Below are positions 1 to 12,281 of a stretch of 64,000 nucleotides of DNA, piece after piece. How positions within the stretch are numbered: the stretch's first letter is position 1; each line of letters begins with the position of its first letter. The notes under the pieces are model-generated. The model saw only the letters and a program-made list of their open reading frames with translations. It ran no database searches and had not been told where the DNA came from. The position numbers were made by a program, and so were the translations under genes. This DNA comes from Antitrichia curtipendula. Taxonomy: Eukaryota; Streptophyta; Bryopsida; Hypnales; Leucodontaceae. The DNA is taken from NCBI GenBank assembly GCA_951230915.1, contig OX579639.1:5766001-5830000 (forward strand), written 5' to 3'.

Positions 1-329
1 ATAGCAAACTCATCAGCAGTGAGCTCGGCCACTAGGGATTTCTGCAATCGGAAGGAGGACAGGTGTTCTACACAGGGCTGCAGTTTGTTAACATGAAGGT
101 TGTCCATTCTGAAATATCCCAAATATTCCACTGCTTGAGAATGTGGTGGTTCGGATCTATCGAAAAATCCTCAATTTCATTTAATTGGCACGACTCCTGC
201 CGGCACCTCACATTTTGACACATATGTACACTGTCAGGTACGAAAAGGTCTAGGACAGGTTTGAATTGATGTTTCAAAGCGCGATTTCTGAGAGGTGCCA
301 AGGTATTGGAACACCACCAATTTCACAAA

Positions 330-365
330 ACTGTTGTTAAAACTGTTGTTAAAACTGTTGTTGAA
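330..365. repeat. Short tandem repeat, 12-bp unit x3
   Basis: Three head-to-tail copies of the 12-mer GTTGTTAAAACT, the last one diverged. It is a simple microsatellite-like array with no visible function. Confidence 0.7.
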
Positions 366-548
366 GCTAGGTGAGCAGTTCCGGACGAAGGTCAGTGCAC
401 CCCAAATCTCCATGATGTACTGCAAGAATGTTCAAACTGCATTCAGTTCAAAGCGGCAATTTCAGATGCTCGTACCTAAGTGTTGGCCACTCCCAGTCAC
501 GTTCCATCATGTGTCTACTGCAAGCAACCCAGAGGAATCCCTGAAGAG

Positions 549-584
549 TTCAAAAACTCATGAAAACTCATGAAAACTCATGAA
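549..584. repeat. Short tandem repeat, 11-bp unit x3
   Basis: Three copies of CATGAAAACT/AAAACTCATG in direct orientation, ending in a variant with AAAGCTG. Simple repeat; nothing else is seen. Confidence 0.6.
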
Positions 585-2271
585 AGCTGATCAGAATCCT
601 GACACCGAGCTAGAGCCGCTTTGCAGTCTCGCACGTTGAGGCTCAGTGATTTGCTGAGCTAGCCAGCGCACATGGGCTGAGGCAAGACCCTCCTCCGTCA
701 GCTAGTTCTGCGGATTAATATGCTTTCCAATCCATCAATTTCTCCAATTCCATCTGCACCTCAGACTCCGCACCAGAATCTCCACCAGTCCTTGCACTGT
801 GCCGGGTCAGGACTCGGGAGTTGACTGTCTGGAAGTTGGGATTAAGACTAAGTACACCTGTGACCTGTTTCGTCAGGCATCTTTGCTTGCTGCACAAGTT
901 GCAGACTTGCAGGTGTGCACGCTCATGGATCAGAGGCTTGCCGGCTAATGGCACAGAACACTTTTCCGTACAGTTACTGATTTTAATATGTAGTTTATTT
1001 TGAGCTGTAATAAATTTGTGTTCGAAGTATCATTTCGAACTTACTTTAAACAGAACCTTACGAGTTCGTATAAGGTCATGTCAGTTTACTTTTGTCCTCG
1101 ATACATTAATATTTTTTGTTACAAGTGAATGATACTCCAACTGAAGATAAATTATACAACATAATTATAAAAAATTCCAGTGCAGCTCAACTGCTCAAGT
1201 AGTCAAGCAGTTAGAAACTTAGAAGGGTACGTGGACGTTTCAGTTGGAAAAGTTTCCATCTTACTAAGTTTTTGTACATGTTTGGTAGCTAGTTCTTGAA
1301 TTCTACATGGTATGATAGAGCTAGTAATACTCGTAGGTTGTCGACTTGTCGTAAGTACATAGACGGGCATGCAGATTATTGCAACAAACTGAAAGAGTTT
1401 TGTTGCAATTCAACTCCGTTTGTTGTAAGAGTGATGTATTGTGCTCCGGTGGCTTTCATGTTTTTAAATGTGGAAAATGACCGGCCCAGACTCTCTCATT
1501 CCAGTTTCCAATGGGAACTCAATTGTGGCGTACATATTCTTTCGCCCTTTATTTATACATCACCATCAAGTACTTCATAACAATAAAACCAAAAGCTCCA
1601 TTTACAGTTTTATTAGGTGTGTATCGATACTCAAACCAATCCTCAACCTAAAACCAACACTTCACTGTAATCTTACATGTAGAAGCCTCAAATGTATGAC
1701 AATAGTACATGATACATAGTGCTGGTTTTTGGTACACAGTGTAGTATCACATGCATAGGAGAGACAAGTACCAAAAAAATCGCAGCTAGTAATTAAGCAG
1801 ACGAGAATACTGTTCATCTCACCGCCCAGAGGAAAAGAATGAATGCATGGGAGAACTGAAGAATGAGTGCTGAGTTCCGGAATCTTCTTTTAGGCAATAC
1901 GGTAGCTACTAGCTAGTGGTGTGCAGTTTTCAAAGGAGGACATCGTAAAGTTGGACCTCTTCAACGCAACACTTGCTTCTACTGCAGTAAGTGAGTGCGT
2001 GGTCTACGGCGTCATGATCACTGTCGGCGTGACTGGCACGCGCCGGTGCACCTAGTACGTCCTGTCAGCCTTTCCTTTTTCGATGGGGTGACTCCAAAAA
2101 TGCAGTTGAGGCTACCAATTCTGGCGAATTTTGCTTGTTGTTTTTCTCGGGTTGGTAGCTACAATATAATTGCTCACGGTTTAGGACAAAATTTGAACAA
2201 ATTTGATATACAATGTGGCCAAATAAACCAATTTTCTACTTAATACAAGTATGTGGCTAAACCGAATTGCT

Positions 2272-2523
2272 TATATGGAGAATTTTGTTAAAATGGCAGT
2301 ATTCCATGTGCCATTTTCAGACTGCCCTGATCTAAATCGTGAAAGTGCCATCTAGGACAGATATAGATTTTATACATCTAAGATTGGTGTAGATTTCAGA
2401 CTACACAATTTGAATTGTAGAAGTGACATCTAGGACAATTGTACATTTCAGATTGTTTGATCTAACTTTTTAAAATTGCCAAAGTAGCGGAATATTGCCA
2501 TTTTAACAAAATTGACCATATAT
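2272..2523. mobile_element. MITE family A, copy 1
   Basis: About 250 bp bounded by inverted ends: left GAATTTTGTTAAAATGGC, right GCCATTTTAACAAAATT, with ATATGG/CCATAT just outside each end. A second copy with the same ends lies at 19876-20067. There is no coding capacity. The target duplication is not resolvable because the flank is itself palindromic TATA-type sequence. Superfamily unknown. Confidence 0.7.
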
Positions 2524-5500
2524 ATTTGTTAGGATTGAAGAATGACTGGGTCCAATTCGTTGCTTGCAAGGCACAAACTCGACCGCAGGATGACTGCAGA
2601 GCCATCCTTAGCTAGTCAGTTGCTGTGGAATAAGTAGTGCAGGAAGGAGCTCCACCTTGCAGTCGCAATGCACCAAGCTCTACTCAAGCTAGCACTCGGA
2701 TATGGAGTTATGGTGGCCCTGAAAGACCTGCAAACACTCAGTGTGGCCAGAAATACATGAACGAATTAATTCAACCCATGGCCATTTTTTGTTCTCCGAA
2801 AATGAATTTCAACTTCTGGTGAAGAGGAGCCCAACCATGCAGCTGACGAGGGCGATTTGTCCTGGCATGGCGAGCCTTCGATCATACAAATTCAATCGGT
2901 CGATCAATGGTGTCCATTTTACCGGGCAGCTAGCTCTCGTGTTTTCCTGTAGACGAGGCTTTTCCACCCTTGCGTGGGTGTCTTGTTGTGTGTCCCCCTT
3001 GTCGCCTTTCGAGAGCAGGGCAGGGGAATAATTCACAGAAATCCAAGGGTCGCTGACGAGCGGCTGTTGCATGCGCACGGTAAAGCAAACCAAGCGCACC
3101 TCACGGCTGGTGGGATCGATGAATGGAGAGTGATGATCAAGGCTCACCGGCAGAGCGGTGCGAATTGAATATGGCACTGCAATTGGTGGACCTTTCTTTT
3201 GATCGAGTTGGCTACTGTACATGGGATATATATCAATGGGAGCTAGCTAGCTGCGCTAGGGAGGAAGTTGAATCCCCAACTTCGAGCTACCAACTCGGTT
3301 TTGGCAGTTTGCACTGACAGATTCGCTGCAAAAGGTCTCGAGGAAAGTGTGTCCTCGGAGATAAGTTCGATTTCAATAATAAAAGGTGGAAAAACATGCA
3401 CTCGCTCCGAAGAATGGTTTGTTTGTCTTGCTTCGCATAGGACTCCAGTCGGTGTGAACGTCAACAAGATATTTTGCTCGAAAGTCCACAGCATCAAGTG
3501 CGGAGATCGATCCACTTTTGCTCTGTTGCTTTTCCCTTTTTGTCGACACGCACTTAGCAGTTAGCACATCGATAGAAGCTCTCAGAGGTAACTGAGATTT
3601 CGGTACTGAGAGAAATTATGGCCTTTTCGGGTGCTAGCCTGGAGCTAAGTAAAGGCTCTTGCCACACGAGTAAGGTATGGGCTGTTTGTTAGTGTCACGA
3701 GTAGCGGATGAGTACGTGATTTCGGCTTTAATTTGCAAAGCCCGCTTTTGGGTTAATTACTGCAAATACTGGGTCAAAGCAAGCACGCATGCAGATTTAA
3801 TTTGCAGAGCCCGACTTAATTTAATATCTTGGATACCGGTAGTTTGTTCTAGACTGTTTACTGAAGACGATGTTTCCTCAAACGAGGCCAGCCACAGGTA
3901 ATAATAAGTCACCAGTGTGATGTCAAGCTCGGGCATTGTGCAGCCACGCTCATCGATGTTGGCAGGGCTTGGGAAACAGCAACTTGCCATTTACGGGTTT
4001 AAACTATTATGTGAAGAGGCACTTGTCAATAACAGTTGGCGCTCTTACTGTAGATGCTGGTGTCGTTCTCAACTTCCTTAATTTGCGACACACTAATTTT
4101 ATCATCTTTCTTACTACAGTACTGTTTCCGTCTGCACCCTAAAATAAAAAATGGTTGTAGAAAATGGTAAAAAAAACTACGTAAGAATCTTCTTGTCGCC
4201 TAATCTCACGCCAACCTGCACAGATTCGATCCCCTGTAATCAATCTAAGTTTCATTCTTGATTCTTGTCCAAAAATCCTGTTTATCCTACTGACCTACTC
4301 TAAAAAGAATCGCCGGGTGGCAGCGCTCTCCACGGAGGTCTGATCGAGCTCTGGAGACTCGAGGTGCCTGGGAATGGTGCCAGCAGCATGAGCCATTGTA
4401 TACAACAAATGAGTGAAGCATTCTAATTTATTTCTTGGAGACTGAAGCAGCCTTTGGGGATTAGAAAACTGAGTGGAATATTTTAATTTACGGGAAGACA
4501 GACCCAACGTTCGAAGCACCACACTTCTGTAGCTGGTGTCCTTTACAATGTAACGACGACATCCTGAGTGCACGTTTGCCAGTTCCACGATCTCTGGCTG
4601 AATTTGTGCTGTACCATCGGGCTTTGGAAATTGGAAAGACAAGTCTTGCAAGCATGGATCACAAGAAAGGATAATCCGCTGAAAATGGGTGACGATGCTG
4701 CTAACACTTATCTCCAAATTTATTTAAGGCGCTGACCGGGTGAATCAGTCCGGGGGAGGCTGATCGACGGAATCAGTTCAGGATGACAGTGAGTGCCCAG
4801 CCAGCGTGACTCTCGCATGATCGATGTGGTAACTTCATCTTGCGAGGTTGGCATTTTCTCCAGCACAAGGATAAAAAAAAAGGCTTGCAAGAGTGAGACA
4901 AGTCAGTGGGGACAGCCCAGTTTCCAAGACTGGTGCGTGTCGCCTGAAATGGAACTCCATTTTGGAAGCTTTCTCCCCGGAAGTGAAATGAAGCGAAGGA
5001 CCAGATATTCAGATGTGCTACTTATAACTTCACCAGGTCAAATCTTGCCCAACTGTAGGAATTTTGAATTCCTAAAGGATCCTGGGGGGAGGGATTCAAG
5101 GAGACATCGTCAAAAAACTGTGGTTTTCCCCTTTTTTTGGTATGCTATTCGAAAAGGAAAATTGAAACTCTTCTTTGAAACTTCAAGCACGGTGCAAAAC
5201 TGATGTAAAGTATTTGACTAGAATGCGGAAAAAATTTCAGCCCATTTGACCACACAGATTGAAAGATTAGGATGATTGCAAGAAAGACTAGTACTATTTT
5301 TTGTCACACTTGACGTGTCGGACTTGTTATCGGCTATAACTTCTGAAGAATGAATCCAATTAACTTGAAATTTTTCTTGGAGATGGCTAACCTGATCTTG
5401 TTTAGATCCCTTATTTTTCAAAAAAATTTAAAAATCATTTTATATTTAAATTTAAATTTAGCTAATTTGTCACACTTTGCAGTTTAGGGTTTTTTAGTAC

Positions 5501-7170
5501 TGAGGAGTATTCAAACTTAATGATTTAGATCTGAAATTTGTATGGTCTATTCCCATAGTAGGAAGTCATGTTTCTACCAAAGGAAATTTTAAAATATTTT
5601 ATTTTATGCCCTCCACATACATGCAAACAAGGCTCCCTTGCGTGTGCAGTTCTGAACATTCAAAATTGTTTCAAGATCATTTTTTTGGTGAAATCTCTTT
5701 CCTATAAAGTCCTTCCAATTGGCCAATTTATAGTTTCTTTAAAAATTGTTTTTCCTATTATTTATAAATTAAAATGTGAAAATACCTATTTTCATGAGAT
5801 TTTGCACTTTTTCAGTTCTCCTACTTAGAGAATTTTTCTATGCTTTTCCTTCCTAGTGTAACTTCTTCTTAAAGGTGTATACATTGAACAGATTTTTCAG
5901 ATTTTAAATTTTTTTTTTTTCTAATTATACAGTATTTCCAAAAAAAACATGAGTATTGTGGAGAACGCTACACTTTTTGGTCGGTCTTTCTTGCATTCAC
6001 CCATTACATCATTTGCAGTGAAAAAAATTTATTTCTTATTCCTGCAAAACAGCAAAACAGGTCAATAGACTTTGGGCCCCTATGGAATAAATTTTTTGCC
6101 CTACACAAAAATGAGGGTTTTGACCATTTAGTAAGTACATGATATTAGATTCACTTGTGAAAAAAATTAGAAGCAATTATGGAGTTTGAATTAATCTAAA
6201 TGACCATGCAATGCTAAGAGGTTAAGTGAATTGGCAATACACTAGTCATTTTTTGATGATTTCTTATGCAATGAGGAAGCTTTTTATTTGAAATCTAAAC
6301 AATGAAAAGTTGGAGACAAAAATTTAGAATATGTAGAAAAAATTTCAACAATTTTGAAATCACAAATTGCAAAACAATAGAACTTAAAGTTAGAAGAAAA
6401 TATTTTTTTCTTGAAATTGCTCCACCTTAGCTAACAAAGTTTGACTCCTCTTAAATCATGATTTGAGGACTAAAATTTGTTTTTTTCTAGACAATTGTAT
6501 GTCATACTTTATTACTTATATACATGCCAAATTTCAAAAGTTGATGAGCTTTTTTGCAAAAGATTTTCAAAAGAGTTCCAAATTGTCCTACTTGCCCAAA
6601 AAGTTTAGGGAAGCATAACTTTTGATACAAGCTCATGATTGAAAAAAAAATTAGTTTTTGACCAAAGAGATACATGTCTATATATTGTGTCCAAATTTCA
6701 TAAACATCTGACCAAAAATGACTTTGTAGGAACCTACCCAAGATTTCTTATGTATGTTGAAGGGATACTTGGTCCTTTAGGGGTTAAACTTAGTTATAGC
6801 ACAATGCTAAGTTGAGATCATACCCTAATTGCCAAGATTGATTTGAACTTTGAAGGGATACTAAATAAAATCCTAAAGTATGGTCAAAAGTACATATAAA
6901 AAATAATGATTCAAAGGCTACATTAGAGAAATTTTGAGGCCTCTAGAGGGCCACTCCATAGTAACTCAAAGGACCCCATGCTTACATTTAACTTTGTTTA
7001 CAAAGTTGTTTTTCCCTATAGTCGCTTGTCTGAAGTTGTGATGTCGGATGACTGTCAGTGGTTCAAAATACAAATACAAAAAAGTTACAAAATCAAGGTT
7101 TAGATATTGTAATGCACTTCAACTCTAATTATTGCATACCTTTTACTCTAACCAAGTTATGGAAAAAAAG
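2524..7170. other. Spacer, no recognised gene
   Basis: Several open frames of 130-140 codons occur here on both strands (2809-3222 minus, 4295-4717 minus, 4793-5203 plus). None shows a recognisable domain or is flanked by convincing splice sites. From about 5200 onward the base composition becomes strongly AT-rich with A/T homopolymers. At 6754-6787 there is a lone element end, GGTCCTTTAGGGGTTAA, matching the TTAA family described elsewhere. Confidence 0.5.
6771..6787. mobile_element. Solo end of TTAA-family element
   Basis: GGTCCTTTAGGGGTTAA is the same right end seen on the complete element at 42112-42195 and is close to those at 44814 and 58614. No matching left end was found upstream, so this is a truncated or rearranged copy. 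Confidence 0.45.
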
Positions 7171-7227
7171 ATGTCAAAAATAGTCCAATTTTGTCTATCA
7201 CAATGTTGATTGGACTATTTTTGACAT
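7171..7227. repeat. Perfect 19-bp hairpin
   Basis: A 19-base arm beginning ATGTCAAAAATAGTCC at 7171-7189 is repeated exactly in inverse orientation at 7209-7227, separated by 19 bases. It lies 200 bases left of a longer foldback. No gene is attached to it. Confidence 0.85.
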
Positions 7228-7420
7228 TTTCTTTATTCCATCAAGAGTCTTTTCATTAGCATTGTGATATCTAGACATAATTCATTGATATACATAATTC
7301 AATGACAATTGGTGAGAATGAATAGCGAAGAGGTTGTTTTTATAGAGAAATCAATTGTCCATGGTAAATCCTCAAAGGGTATGAGATATTTAGAAGATAG
7401 ATCACTCATTGTCAAATGCA

Positions 7421-7773
7421 AGAATTGTGTTCAAAGTCGAATTCAGATCCCATTTAGGGATAGTAGAATGATTTTTTTCAAAAAACTTTGAACTAAACAA
7501 AGTTGAAGAATTAATCTAGTTTTCATCTACAAAAATCCTTTTGAAATTTAGAAGCTCCAATAAAAAGATATGGACAAAATTCTAAAAGGGGTTGGAAGGA
7601 ATTTTTTTTTAACATTTCAAACTCCCTCTCCAAATTTTGTCCATAACTTTTTATTGGAGGCTCTAAACCTTAAACGGATTTTTAGATATAAAAACTAGAT
7701 TGATTCTACAACTTTGTTTAGTTCATGAATGAGGTCTAAATGAGGTCTAAAATTCGACCATGAACATAATTCC
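7421..7773. repeat. Long imperfect foldback
   Basis: The left arm (about 7421-7590) and right arm (about 7615-7773) pair over roughly 150 bases with mismatches. For example, AACTAAACAAAGTTG pairs with CAACTTTGTTTAGTT, and CTCCAATAAAAAGATATGGA pairs with TCCATAACTTTTTATTGGAG. The loop is T-rich. It is probably an old foldback transposon or an inverted duplication; it has no coding capacity. Confidence 0.75.
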
Positions 7774-9640
7774 TACTTTTCACTTAATTATGAGCGGTTG
7801 TGCATCTATTAATCCTAATTTACATATCCCACATGGATTGTTTCACCTAATACTATCTCACTTGTATAAATAGCTCAACTTCTCAACTTCAAATGCTCTC
7901 AAATAAGTGGCTTGTGAAGTTACTACAAAATCATTAGTGTTTCTAATTTTTTGGTAACTAGCTTTAAAAGCCACTTCATTTGGCTTAATTTGTTTCATTT
8001 GTCATTGATCATTGTGTAATATGATGCTGGTGATTATTAAATATATCTTTGCTACCCCCTGATTTTTTAGTCCCGACATCCTTTGTGAAATTCACACAAG
8101 CTGACAATGCATTGCACCTAGATTTGTCAAGCTATGCACTGCGTTAAGATTTGTCAGGCTATCTATTTTTTTTATTAAGATTGGTTTGGTCACTTTCTGG
8201 CGGCCCTCCTAATGCCTCATTTTCTCTTTAATGTAATATTGAAATCTATGAGGTCAAATTTCTGATTTTTCCCACACAATCCTATAATAATCTAGTAAAT
8301 ATTCGTATGGTTGAAAAAAAAATTGAATTTTTTTTACATCAATTTTTCTCAATGCACTAAAAGTGACAGTGTATGACAATTCTATCAAAATATACCTAGG
8401 GCTTTAGGGATTATAGTAACAAAAGATTATGATATAATGCTAAGAAAATAATTTTTATTTAACTTCAAACTCTATAATCTTGTAGAGTACAATCTATATA
8501 GTCAGATTTTCCAACCCTTTTTTCACATATTTTCAATATGTATATATAGTTGTATAATTATATATAGTTAATTAGGCTCTTGCCAAATTTTAAAAGATGA
8601 AAAAGAATTTAGCACATACTATATGAAGCTGCTTGCCTTGCCCATTATTTTCTAAGAAAAATGACATTTCATTGATTGAGGCACACAATTGAAAAAAAAA
8701 AAAGACACTTGGCTTGCTTTTCAAAGAAGGGCCTACTCAATATCCCTCACATGTGATTATTGTCAATGCAAAGCCTCCTTCCATTTGATCCAGAGCCATC
8801 CAATCAAACATTGGTTGGATACACAACATGCTGTCAATGAAAATTTCTTTATACAATGTATTGAAGCCAGTATTTAAGCCTTATATGACAACCACAATCC
8901 TAGGGGTTGGTTTTTCAAAGAATCTTGAAGAAAACTTCTCCAATACTTGACTAGACATGAACTTATGAACTTCCTTGGTACTCAATCATTTCCTTTGTCT
9001 TTACAAGATGCATCTCTCAATCTTAAGTCTTGGGATTTTGAATCACAATTTGAACCTGTAGTTTTTGTATTGCAAAGTTCAATAATAATTTTGAATAGTG
9101 TCTTTGAGGTTGCCCATGGCCTAGAGACTTGAAGTGAGGGTAGAAGCTCATCATTGATTGGTCATTTGAACAAACTACATGATGCCCATTTAAGAAAGAT
9201 TCTGAAATCCAAATTTGTGCAGCCCTCCCAAAATCTCAAATGCCGTTTTAAGGATTAAATACAACTCACCTTGCCGCTTCCTAGTTTGCCAAGTTGCCTT
9301 GGTAAGGTATGCACACCCAATTTAACCTCCCTCTTCCCAATCACGTCCCCCATCTACAACAGTCCAACATCCCAACCCTTGAAATGTCCGAGAAATGCAA
9401 TAGGGATGGAATTGGGAAGAGGTTCCATAATGGGCTATGCTCACCTTCCACTCAGGCAAAGTCTCCCAAAGTCCCGAAGCAAAGCAACTCAAGGATGCAG
9501 CACAGCAGACTCACCGGCTGAAGAATCTTCAGCCAAAGGTAAACTTCATAATGCATTCCCCTTTTCACTGAAGCCCCCTTTTTAACGAGTCCCCAGTCTG
9601 TCAAAGTGACACCGGTGTGAAGCATGCCTCAGGAAATTTA
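7774..9640. other. Spacer, no gene seen
   Basis: AT-rich sequence. A phrase near 8755-8790 (GTCAATGCAAAGCCTCCTTC) recurs diverged near 20530-20555 (GTCAATGCAAACCCTCCTCT), each in a wider region of weak similarity, so both may belong to an unrecognised dispersed repeat. The block 9300-9540 is locally GC-richer but gives no recognisable protein. Confidence 0.4.
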
Positions 9641-9763
9641 AGGTATGTTCTCACTTGGTGTTAGAGGTGTTGTTTGGAATGTGAATCTGGTCCAAAAGTA
9701 GGTGTAAATTCATTTTTAAGGCCCTGAGTAACAACACTTTTAACACCAAGTGCGAACATACCT
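9641..9763. mobile_element. Tourist-like MITE (TTA target duplication)
   Basis: A 123-bp element with about 25-bp imperfect TIRs: AGGTATGTTCTCACTTGGTG on the left, and the same on the complement of the right end with one change (TTCGCAC). TTA flanks both sides (9638-9640 and 9764-9766). A 3-bp TTA/TAA duplication is typical of PIF/Harbinger-derived MITEs; the superfamily call rests mainly on that. Confidence 0.75.
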
Positions 9764-9822
9764 TTAGCATTCAGCAGTGTTTTTAGGAAACCCAAGTATT
9801 GCACGGGGGGAGGGGGATAATG

Positions 9823-9972
9823 CTAAGGTAGTCTACTCTTAAAGCGGACCATCTAAGCCTGCCTAACTCATCAATGACAGTAATAGATATTTCAAAGAAT
9901 ATGAATGTCAATTAGTTCTAGATAGAGGACGCATTTATCCAACATGGTCGCTTTAAGAATAAACTACCTTAG
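9823..9972. mobile_element. MITE family B, copy 1
   Basis: 150 bp with TIRs CTAAGGTAGTCTACTCTTAA on the left and CTAAGGTAGTTTATTCTTAA on the complement of the right end. The centre shares AATAGATATTT and TAACTCATCA with copies at 30239-30351 and 43972-44113. The ends are palindromic around TA/TTAG, so the duplicated target cannot be separated from the terminus. Non-coding. Confidence 0.75.
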
Positions 9973-10751
9973 TTCTTAAAGTTAAAGATCACAAACTTAC
10001 TACACTATAGAACACAAAGTGGGTACCCCTTAACTTGCCACTTTTTGCTACCATGCCTAGTTACTGTTACTAAATTGGTCAAATGTCCGTGTTTTCTTGT
10101 TGGCAAGTGAAAGGAGGTTCCAATGCACCAAAAAGCTGACATTTGGATATTATATGCAAAAGTTATGGAGGGTCAAAGTTCTTTTTGGTAGATGCTTAAA
10201 AATGGTTTCTTAAGCATATATACATATTGATTTTGGAGATGTACATTGAATGATGATGGCGGTTTTAGGTAGGGTGTGATTTTGGGTATATCCACCTTAT
10301 TAACTGTGGAGGGTCTATGCATTTATAGAAACCAGAAAAATGACAAACCCATAAAGTCATTCATGGGATATTTTTTGTTCTCTTTAACATTTCAAGGTTG
10401 AGATTTCGCATTCAAAATAAATGTTTGTACTAAAAGGATAAATCTTTACCCTAATCCAGTGTGGTACATGATGTGACGAGTGGGTTATATCTTACATTCT
10501 TAGTCTACATGGACCTTGTTTCTATTAGGCTAGGGTTATTGTGAGGGACAACAAAAGTTCAAGACGTAAGTTTGAATAATGACATTTTAATTTTTAAAGG
10601 TTATAAAACCTTCGTTGGGTTTTAAAGCTTGAAGAAGAAGAAATTAAGAACTAAAATTATTAGCTGAATTTTGCAAAAGACCCTTCAGGCAAAAATTTAT
10701 TAACATTTGGAACTAATTGTTGATCCAAAAATCCAAAAATAAGAAGGAACT

Positions 10752-11362
10752 CTCGGGGGGTGCACTTAGTTCTACTACAACAAACCACGTGCGAACAAGT
10801 GGTTTCTAATAAACTATAATTTCAACCTAAAATTTTGAGTATTGTTTAGTAATGACTATAGGTTTCTATTTCCAAAATTTACAACTCAAATAAAATATGA
10901 AATGATTTCTAGAAGAGGTTGAAAATGAACAAAAATGGCACGTCTTTCAATTCAAATAATTATGAAGAACACATTTAGATGACCATTGAATCAATATTCA
11001 ACTCAAAATGAGCTTTCAATAGAAAGTTATTTTTAGGAATTTTTTGTTCATTTTTTAGACAATTTTTTCTTATATAATATAGGGGTGTGAAAGTTATTTT
11101 TCAATTCTACACTGTATCTTTTTACTTCAAAAATTTGTAACTAATTATTATCAACAAATAAAAATATCAATAATTGAAAACATAAACTTTCAAAGTAGAA
11201 AAATCTATTCATTCATATATATATTAAATTTTTATTTTTTTATTTTTAAATTATTATTATTATTATTTATTTTATTTTTTAAATTTAAACTCCAAAAAGT
11301 ATATAGGGGATCCAAAGTTTTGTTCGCATGTGGTTTCTAATGGATACTCTAAGTGAACTCCC
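10752..11362. mobile_element. Mutator-like non-autonomous element, copy 1
   Basis: A 611-bp element with imperfect ~47-bp TIRs. The left end begins CTCGGGGGGTGCACTTAG and continues to CACGTGCGAACAA; the right end mirrors it with CACATGCGAACAA and ends CTAAGTGAACTCCC. A 12-base direct repeat TAAGAAGGAACT flanks it at 10740-10751 and 11363-11374, which fits the 9-12 bp duplication of MULEs. The interior is AT-rich and non-coding. A related copy lies at 33386-34206. Confidence 0.75.
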
Positions 11363-12065
11363 TAAGAAGGAACTTACAAGTGGTTTTAGTTGAAAAAATT
11401 TAACAAAATTTTAAACATTCATAATTTGAGAGTTTTCATTTAATTTCAAATTCAATTGGAATGATTGTATGTTTTTTTTCAAAAGTATAAAATGTACATA
11501 AATTTTGTGCATAGTCTCAAAAATCATCTAATTTAGGATTCACCTTGGCCAATGACAGAAAGATAGAAAATCAATACTATCTGTGGTATTGATGAATGAC
11601 ATTAGCCATATACAAATCTCATAATCAAATCAATTGAAGGGAAAGGCAAGTCTCTCAGTTTCAATTTTATATCCACCACATTATCCAAATAAGACTTGTG
11701 CAAAAAAATTATAAATAATCAATTTAAAATGATTTGTAAGCATGAGAAAAAAATGCAGAACACATTTGTGGTGTTTAAGAATTGAATAAAACATTTGAAA
11801 TACGTCAAATGCTAAAAAAATAAATTTAATTCATTAGTTAACTATTGTTGGTACTATTTCCAAAGCACAAAACCCTAATGCATCTACAACACACTTAATG
11901 ATTCATTTTTTTTAGCAAAGCCGCTAACAATAACAATAAGATTCAAAACAGTCTATTTTAAATTATAGCAAAAGTGTTCAATTAATAAATGTATGAACTT
12001 TTAATATACATCAAACTATCTTTTGAAAAGAGACAGGCACCCTTACCTTGAAAAAAAAATACTTG

Positions 12066-12281
12066 ACCCCCTCTAAAAAATCAATGTCAGCCATGCGATT
12101 CAAAAAGAAAACAATACCCTCCCCTTTGAAAAATCACCAACCGTGCGATTTGTAAAAAAAAACAATACCCCCTTTGAAAAAATCAACAAATGTGCAATTT
12201 GAAAAGAAACAATAACCCCTCTCTAAAAAATCAACAACCATGCGATTCGAAAATAAAACAATAATCTCAGTGCCATGCGAT
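12066..12281. repeat. Degenerate tandem repeat, ~58-bp unit, about 4 copies
   Basis: Each unit contains a CCCCxxTxxAAAAAATCAAC block, then CATGCGATTxGAAAA and AAACAATA. Copies are 80-90% alike by eye. AT-rich, no frame maintained across units, function unknown. Confidence 0.7.

Larger units (their letters stand above)
1..2271. other. Spacer; no confident gene
   Basis: No reading frame here matches a family I recognise. The stretch holds two short tandem repeats (listed separately) and, on the plus strand, an open frame that ends in a TAA at about 949 with protein-like composition around 805-946 (see findings). AT content rises after 1000. I see no RNA gene. The window starts inside unknown context, so the left end could contain the 3' part of a gene. 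Confidence 0.5.

Noticed and set aside
2809..3222. Minus-strand open frame of 137 codons
   Set aside because: Composition is not protein-like and other frames overlap it; no domain seen.
4295..4717. Minus-strand open frame of 140 codons
   Set aside because: No recognisable motif, no splice or neighbouring exon support, and the opposite strand and adjacent frames of similar length look equally random.
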